DNA of 64,000 nucleotides from Sedimentisphaerales bacterium (GTDB lineage: Bacteria; Planctomycetota; Phycisphaerae; Sedimentisphaerales; SM23-30), in the NCBI GenBank assembly GCA_028281535.1, contig JANQJS010000051.1, forward strand, positions 1-64,000, read 5' to 3'. Under the pieces are notes generated by a model. It had not been told where the DNA came from, did not search any database, and was given only the letters and a program-made list of their open reading frames with translations. The position numbers and the translations under genes were made by a program. Positions 58,742 through 64,000 of this stretch are shown here, piece after piece (position 1 is the first letter of the stretch; the number at the start of each line of letters is the position of its first letter).

Positions 58742-59707
58742 TTGGATTCAAATAAAAATAAACAGCAGGAAGACCTCGCCGCATTTCATCAAAAAGAAGA
58801 GTCTATTAGCTGCACGATTTTACAGTCAGCTCTTGATTTAGCAGATAAGTGTGCATTGCAGTCTTTACTTTTGTTTGTTGACGGCCTTACGGATTTAAAA
58901 GAATTGGATTCCATCAATTTTGACCAGCCACTCAAAATCATATTGATTACTCGCCATGATCAGACATTTGAACTCGCCCAAAAATATACGAAAAATGTGG
59001 TACGCATCCCTGAGGTCCAGCTCACACGCATGGGGCAAATCAAAATGGCAGTGATGCTCAGTTTTTCTAAACGATTATTGAAACCGAATGACTTTTTTGT
59101 TTACATCACAGGTTTGGCAGAACACCACCTGGACACCATGGTTGTCATGCAAGTTGGTCGTGAGTATGAACTATTTCAATCTGTAGATCAGCCCCCATTA
59201 ACGGAGCATATTCGAAGAGCCACTTTTGAACGCATATTAAATTTAGCCCTGGAAATTGCCTCTGAAGGTCGTGAGGGAAAAGCGATTGGTGCCACATTTG
59301 TGATAGGTGACATTAAGGATATATCAGAACACACTCAGCAGAATATTATTAATCCGTTTAAAGGCTACCCGGAAGATCAACGAAATATACTTGATGAAAA
59401 AATGACAGAAACCGTCAAAGAATTTGCCAGTATCGATGGCGCCTTTATTATCAAAGGAACAGGCGCAATCGTTTCAGCAGGTACGTATTTATTACCTAAA
59501 TTAGTATCCGAAGAATTGCCACAAGGACTAGGTGCTCGCCATGCTTCAGCCGCAGCAATTACTGCTGCCACAAAATGTATTTCTATTACGGTGAGTGAAT
59601 CAACCGGAACGGTAAGAATATGGCGGCAAGGCCATTTGATCACAGAGATTGAAAAAGCCAAGCCTGTTGGTAAGTCACCCTCAAATTCACCTCATGTTAC
59701 AAATTAG
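58742..59707 (+). CDS. DisA_N/DAC-domain diadenylate cyclase, DacZ-like architecture (UUG start likely)
   Basis: 'FASIDGAFIIKGTGAIVSAGTYLLP' (DGA) and 'LGARHASAAAITAATKCISITVSESTGTVRIW' (RH-containing loop); N-terminal alpha/beta region resembling a pyruvate kinase C-like domain. Confidence 0.82.
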   Translation: MDSNKNKQQEDLAAFHQKEESISCTILQSALDLADKCALQSLLLFVDGLTDLKELDSINFDQPLKIILITRHDQTFELAQKYTKNVVRIPEVQLTRMGQIKMAVMLSFSKRLLKPNDFFVYITGLAEHHLDTMVVMQVGREYELFQSVDQPPLTEHIRRATFERILNLALEIASEGREGKAIGATFVIGDIKDISEHTQQNIINPFKGYPEDQRNILDEKMTETVKEFASIDGAFIIKGTGAIVSAGTYLLPKLVSEELPQGLGARHASAAAITAATKCISITVSESTGTVRIWRQGHLITEIEKAKPVGKSPSNSPHVTN

Positions 59708-59717
59708 CTAATTTATC

Positions 59718-60116
59718 CTATTGAACTTGTTTCTTGAGTTGCTTAGCACGTTCTATAAAAGCATTAGAATCAACTTCAGTGATTGACGTTAGCTCAAAAT
59801 CCCAACGGTGTTCATCAACAAAATTAAATGGCAACAGGCATTCAGCAATCAAATCTAATCCTACCCATTGATAAATAGGTGCCTCTGCCTTCTTCGGCTG
59901 CTTTATTGTTTTATAGCCATCTTTTCGAATAACCACGTCATAATCACCATACCAGGTAAATGGAACGGTCAAAGGCGTAGAACCGACCTCTTCGTCGTTC
60001 AACCAGACAATAGCACCTTGCGGTTCAGTTGAAACAGTAATATATCGTTCGACACAGCCTGTCAAAAAACACAATGTAAAAATGAAAATAAATGGAACCA
60101 ATCTCATCATCATATT
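59718..60116 (-). CDS. PEGA domain-containing lipoprotein (start approximate)
   Basis: 'MMMRLVPFIFIFTLCFLTGCVERYITVSTEPQGAIVWLNDEEVGSTPLTVPFTWYGDYDVVIRKDGYKT': lipobox LTGC then PEGA motif. The ORF opens further upstream to 60194, but the signal peptide starts near 60116. Confidence 0.85.
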   Translation of the reverse strand, partial: NMMMRLVPFIFIFTLCFLTGCVERYITVSTEPQGAIVWLNDEEVGSTPLTVPFTWYGDYDVVIRKDGYKTIKQPKKAEAPIYQWVGLDLIAECLLPFNFVDEHRWDFELTSITEVDSNAFIERAKQLKKQVQ

Positions 60117-60318
60117 ATTCCTCATCTGGTAATTGTTCCACGGGTGAATTATCCGTCGCTTTAATCGCTCGATAAAAACACCAGGAAAAACCACCCATCA
60201 AAAAGAGAATCATAAATGCTAATACCGCATAAGCCGATGTCGACAACTGCCCATCATAGACCATCTCAGCAAGCATATTCATATCAAACCCAATAGAATT
60301 ATAATTCAGCCAATTCAT
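60115..60318 (-). CDS. MetS-like small subunit of NSS transporter
   Basis: 67 aa, single TM 'SAYAVLAFMILFLMGGFSWCFYRAI', overlapping the stop of the NSS transporter. Confidence 0.75.
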   Translation of the reverse strand: MNWLNYNSIGFDMNMLAEMVYDGQLSTSAYAVLAFMILFLMGGFSWCFYRAIKATDNSPVEQLPDEE

Positions 60319-61819
60319 TTTTTTTACCTGGTCGCCATAAGCCTAAAATAACAGCGACTAAAAAGAGGATAAGCATTAATGCCGTTCCGAAGACATTCAC
60401 ACCATTTAATTCACCTTGACTATTTATAAAATAGCTCTGGTTATCATAAAAGTCTTCCTTTAATTTCCAAATAAACAGTGCCCCTAAAATACCAGGAACA
60501 ACTAATTTAATGGACCATTCCCACCAGACGCCAATTTTCCAGTCACTGGATTTATTAGAATGTCGGCGCAATTTACCAATATCAAAACACCAACCGATCA
60601 CCAGGCATTCTACTAGACCAATAAAAAGTATCCCCCAAGCACCTTCATTCACAAAACTATCAATCGTACCTAGCCAGGCAAGTCCACCCCGTGTACAAAA
60701 CAACGTTCCTACACCTAAACCCATCAGAGTCATCGTGAGCAAGATACCATTTCTTTTCCACCCCGTTTTATCAATCATACTCGAAAGAGCCGCTTGCGTT
60801 ATGGAGAAAGCAGAATCAATCCCTAGAATCAACAACGCAATAAAAAAGATAACGGAAAAGATTTGGCTATGCGGCAAATGCGTCAACGCTTCAGGAAAAG
60901 CAACAAAAGCCAGCCCAACAGAATCTTTCATAATTTCTCCCACAGGCTGCCCGGTTTTGTAAGCGACAGATCCCATCGTAGCGAATACAGTAATACCCGC
61001 CAAGAAACTGGCTGACAAATCACATAAAGCAATAATCAAAGCGTTGTTATTTAAATCACTTTTTCGATGCAGATAACTCGAATAAGCCACCATTACGCCA
61101 AAGGCCAGACTCATTGAGAAAAATACCTGAGCAAAAGCTCCTCGCCAGACATCAACATTTTTTAACACAGACCAATCTGGTTCTAGAAAATATTCTAATC
61201 CCAAAATTGCCCCATCCATGGTTAAGCCACGAACAAGCAAAATGATTAACATCAAAAACGGCAAGGGTACCAACCACAACACGATTTTCCCTAGAAGCTT
61301 GACCCCTTTACAGATACATAAATACATTAGCCCCCACACCGCGGCTAACGCCCCAAAAATGGGCCAGTTGATCCCACCTAATGTTAAGCCCTCAGTTCGC
61401 TGGAGGTATTCCCTATTAAAATAATCCTTCGCATTGCCTTCCCATGGCAAGGGATTTGAAAAACTATCGACTAAATAATTCATACACCAGGCTAAAACGG
61501 CTGAATAATAACAAACAATAACAAAACTTAAAACGATGGGCCACCAACCAACAAATTCCCATTTAGAACCAATTTTCTTAAACGCATTGGGAGCAGCTTG
61601 CTGGGTCATATGACCTAATGAAAACTCCATAATAAGCATTGGAATTCCAATTACAATTATGGCCAGAATATATGGTATTAGAAATGCCCCTCCACCATTG
61701 CTATAAGCTTCGTGGGGAAAACGCCAAATATTACCCACCCCAACAGCAGATCCAACAGCGGCTAAAATAAAGCCGGCTCGTGAACCCCAGTTTTCTCGAT
61801 TATTTGTCAGGTCTGCCAT
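60299..61819 (-). CDS. Sodium-dependent transporter (NSS/SNF family)
   Basis: 'NWGSRAGFILAAVGSAVGVGNIWRFPHEAYSNGGGAFLIPYILAIIVIGIPMLIMEFSLG'. Confidence 0.95.
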   Translation of the reverse strand: MADLTNNRENWGSRAGFILAAVGSAVGVGNIWRFPHEAYSNGGGAFLIPYILAIIVIGIPMLIMEFSLGHMTQQAAPNAFKKIGSKWEFVGWWPIVLSFVIVCYYSAVLAWCMNYLVDSFSNPLPWEGNAKDYFNREYLQRTEGLTLGGINWPIFGALAAVWGLMYLCICKGVKLLGKIVLWLVPLPFLMLIILLVRGLTMDGAILGLEYFLEPDWSVLKNVDVWRGAFAQVFFSMSLAFGVMVAYSSYLHRKSDLNNNALIIALCDLSASFLAGITVFATMGSVAYKTGQPVGEIMKDSVGLAFVAFPEALTHLPHSQIFSVIFFIALLILGIDSAFSITQAALSSMIDKTGWKRNGILLTMTLMGLGVGTLFCTRGGLAWLGTIDSFVNEGAWGILFIGLVECLVIGWCFDIGKLRRHSNKSSDWKIGVWWEWSIKLVVPGILGALFIWKLKEDFYDNQSYFINSQGELNGVNVFGTALMLILFLVAVILGLWRPGKKNELAEL

Positions 61820-61884
61820 GCATCTTCCTTTGAATTATTTAGTAAAATCCATTTCAGCAAACAGCTAATTCGACTTGATATCTA

Positions 61885-62742
61885 CTAACCTTCAGTAGGC
61901 GCGGCTACAAATTTTTCCAACCCCAGAAGCGTCATACTGTCTCGCTCTACCATGCTTCGTAAGTGTTCTCTTGGTATCGCCGGGAGTATTGAATCAATCG
62001 TTAATTTGTTCAAATTATAAACGGCTTCAATGACAGACTTAACATTATGCGTTGGGAAATCACTTCCAAACAATAATTTTTCCATCACATCATATTCATA
62101 TGCTAGAGTTAAAATTCGGTAGGCCTGCCAGGGACGCGTCATAATCCCTGCAACATCAGAAAATATATTGGGATGTTTTCCAAGCAAAGCAATCGTTTGA
62201 TCAACCCAGGGATATCCAAAATGTGAAATGACCATTTTTAAATTTGGAAAGGCCTGAGCAACTTCATCTAAAGCAACAGGTTGATTAAACTGCAAGTTAG
62301 CAACAGCAGGAATTTTTTCGCCATGAAGAAAGTAGATCGGCATCGAAAGACTTTCAGCCAATTCATAAATTCGCATTGCACGTGAATCTGTCGGATGAAA
62401 TCCCTGACAAGCTGGACTCAATGTAATCCCAGCAAACCCCTGCTCATGATATTCCTGAAGTTTCTCAATCGTGCCTTCCTCCGCAGGATCCATCCCAGCA
62501 AAAGCAATAACACGCCCTTTATTCTCCTGGCTATATTCCAACAATACATTATTGGGAATCTCAGCGTTAAGCATATTACTCACAAACCCCAATACAAAAA
62601 CAATGTCGGCAGGCTCACTGTATTCTAAATGTATTTTGGGATCTGCAGAACCAATTTCAGGGTTCGCTATGCAGGAAAAACGCTCAGCTTGACCTAACTG
62701 TTCTTTGGAAAGCCAAACATGGCTATGGCAATCTATAATCAT
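61885..62742 (-). CDS. Amidohydrolase family protein
   Basis: 'MIIDCHSHVWLSKEQ', 'GFAGITLSPACQGFHPTDSRAMRIYELAESLSMPIYFLHGE', 'LLFGSDFPTHN'. Confidence 0.9.
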   Translation of the reverse strand: MIIDCHSHVWLSKEQLGQAERFSCIANPEIGSADPKIHLEYSEPADIVFVLGFVSNMLNAEIPNNVLLEYSQENKGRVIAFAGMDPAEEGTIEKLQEYHEQGFAGITLSPACQGFHPTDSRAMRIYELAESLSMPIYFLHGEKIPAVANLQFNQPVALDEVAQAFPNLKMVISHFGYPWVDQTIALLGKHPNIFSDVAGIMTRPWQAYRILTLAYEYDVMEKLLFGSDFPTHNVKSVIEAVYNLNKLTIDSILPAIPREHLRSMVERDSMTLLGLEKFVAAPTEG

Positions 62743-63043
62743 AACTTATTTCTATATAACTAGATACGACACATCTTGTGTATTTGAGTAATAGCATCCT
62801 TACTGTGTATGAGGCAAGTTTAGCTTTATCAGCTAGATTGGTCAAGTACTCATTATGGCAAATTAGACGGCCCAAAATCGGTTTTTAGAATCTAAACAGC
62901 TATGCAACATACATAATTCGGATTCTCAGAAATTACCTCTATAAAATAAAGAAATCTAAGTAAAACTACGAATATAATAAAGTAAGACAACATATTAATA
63001 TTTAGGGTGGTATTCGTTTTAGAGGCATTTTAGCCACAGAAAG

Positions 63044-63160
63044 ATGGATTATTTAATGGTTATTCCTGATCTGACAGACAATATGCAATATAGCCTTATG
63101 GTCGCTGGATTGTTAGGCCTAATTATATTTTACGCAATTTATAAACGTAAAAGCTCCTAA
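63044..63160 (+). CDS. Putative 38-aa single-TM small protein
   Basis: ATG...TAA encoding MDYLMVIPDLTDNMQYSLMVAGLLGLIIFYAIYKRKSS; upstream AGAAAG; below the ORF-track size cutoff. Confidence 0.35.
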   Translation: MDYLMVIPDLTDNMQYSLMVAGLLGLIIFYAIYKRKSS

Positions 63161-63201
63161 AAAGGCAGAATAATTCTCACATCATAATTGTTAAGCAACG
63201 A

Positions 63202-63879
63202 TCAGATCTCAATATCGTGATCATAACAAGATAAAGGGCACCCATCACATTTCGGCTTAGGCTTACAATGGTGCTTTCCAACTTCAACAATTAAGGCATG
63301 ATATTCATTATATAAATGCAAATCCTCCTCAAGGTGCCTCTCAAAAAAATCTTTGATCTCCTCATATCCATCGTCCTGAGCAATCAATCCATGCCTGGTA
63401 AATATACGATGCGTATAGGTATCTACTACAAATGATGGTTTATTAAAGGCATATAAAATAATGGAATCGGCCGTTTCTCGCCCAATACCATTGATCTCCA
63501 ATAATTCTTCACGTAATCGACTAACAGAATGATTTTCGAGAGCGGCCATTTGCCCATCATACTGATCGCAAAACCAACTCAATAAGTTTTTAAGTCGCTT
63601 GGCCTTAATATTGAAATAACCTGCTGGCCGAATTAAATCTGCTAATTGATCATGTGTGAGGCGGTTCATTTTATCAGCAGATAAACACTCTGCATTTTTT
63701 AAACGTTCTAACGCTTTTTCAACATTAGTCCAGTTGGTATTTTGTGTTAAAACAGCGCCAACCATTACCTCAAAGGGTGAATCACCTGGCCACCAATGCC
63801 TCGGGCCATATTGATCCAGTAACGATTGATACATTTGCATCAACTGGTTTGCGATCTGACTCATGATATTCCTCTGCAT
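63202..63879 (-). CDS. Endonuclease III-like HhH-GPD protein with C-terminal 4Fe-4S Cys motif
   Basis: 'PFEVMVGAVLTQNTNWTNVEKAL', 'LLEINGIGRETADSIILYAFNKPSFVVDTYTHRI', C-term 'HHCKPKPKCDGCPLSCYDHD'. Confidence 0.92.
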   Translation of the reverse strand: MQRNIMSQIANQLMQMYQSLLDQYGPRHWWPGDSPFEVMVGAVLTQNTNWTNVEKALERLKNAECLSADKMNRLTHDQLADLIRPAGYFNIKAKRLKNLLSWFCDQYDGQMAALENHSVSRLREELLEINGIGRETADSIILYAFNKPSFVVDTYTHRIFTRHGLIAQDDGYEEIKDFFERHLEEDLHLYNEYHALIVEVGKHHCKPKPKCDGCPLSCYDHDIEI

Positions 63880-64000
63880 GATTTAAATTACAACAGTTAA
63901 TCTTACAACAAAGCACTGGAAAGGAACATTTAAAATAGCTATAATCCCCACTTAATTTTACATAGAGATATTAATAATCAGAGATGCCAAATTCTAAACA

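Noticed and set aside
63984-64000. ATG at 63984 (MPNSK...) as the start of another gene
   Set aside because: Only five codons are visible before the window ends; insufficient evidence.

Overview
This 64 kb window is a bacterial chromosome segment. The lineage is probably Planctomycetota/Phycisphaerae-like, inferred from an LEPR-like N-terminal motif, dockerin-like 'D..xxWL' protein tails and overall gene content. No rRNA, tRNA, CRISPR array or transposase was recognised. Main blocks, left to right: (1) A giant minus-strand surface/adhesin ORF (1..5994, truncated at the left edge, absent from the supplied ORF track). It has an LEPR-like motif, N-terminal RTX-type repeats, a DUF4347-like region, two LamG-like regions and a nearly homogeneous array of 113-aa (339-bp) cadherin-like repeats. 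(2) A polysaccharide/sugar locus (6.5-18.8 kb) with GT4, GT2, a PIG-L deacetylase, three tandem C-methyltransferase paralogues, an SDR epimerase and RfbF. (3) mutL followed by an ebo-type metabolite-traffic operon: eboD-like, a 103-aa unknown in the EboA slot, eboB-, eboE-, eboC- and eboF-like genes. (4) A second polysaccharide segment (galE, asparagine-synthase-like, flippase, two alkaline-phosphatase-fold proteins, GT4). (5) Housekeeping and membrane genes: cinA, a YchF-like GTPase, M28, CPBP, HAD, thioredoxin-like, MscS, a GLUG-repeat subtilase, YihY, a spermidine-synthase-like membrane protein, pyrE, a POT transporter, ffh-rpsP-trmD-rplS, yraN, tatD, a DacZ-like diadenylate cyclase, an NSS transporter with small subunit, an amidohydrolase and an endonuclease III-like protein. 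The most unexpected signal is three separate genes whose conserved N-termini have no in-frame AUG/GUG/UUG (or, in one case, only a poorly placed AUG). Each has an AUC codon exactly 7 nt after a Shine-Dalgarno core (GGAG/AGGA), which suggests AUC initiation. All calls come from reading the sequence; no database search was run.
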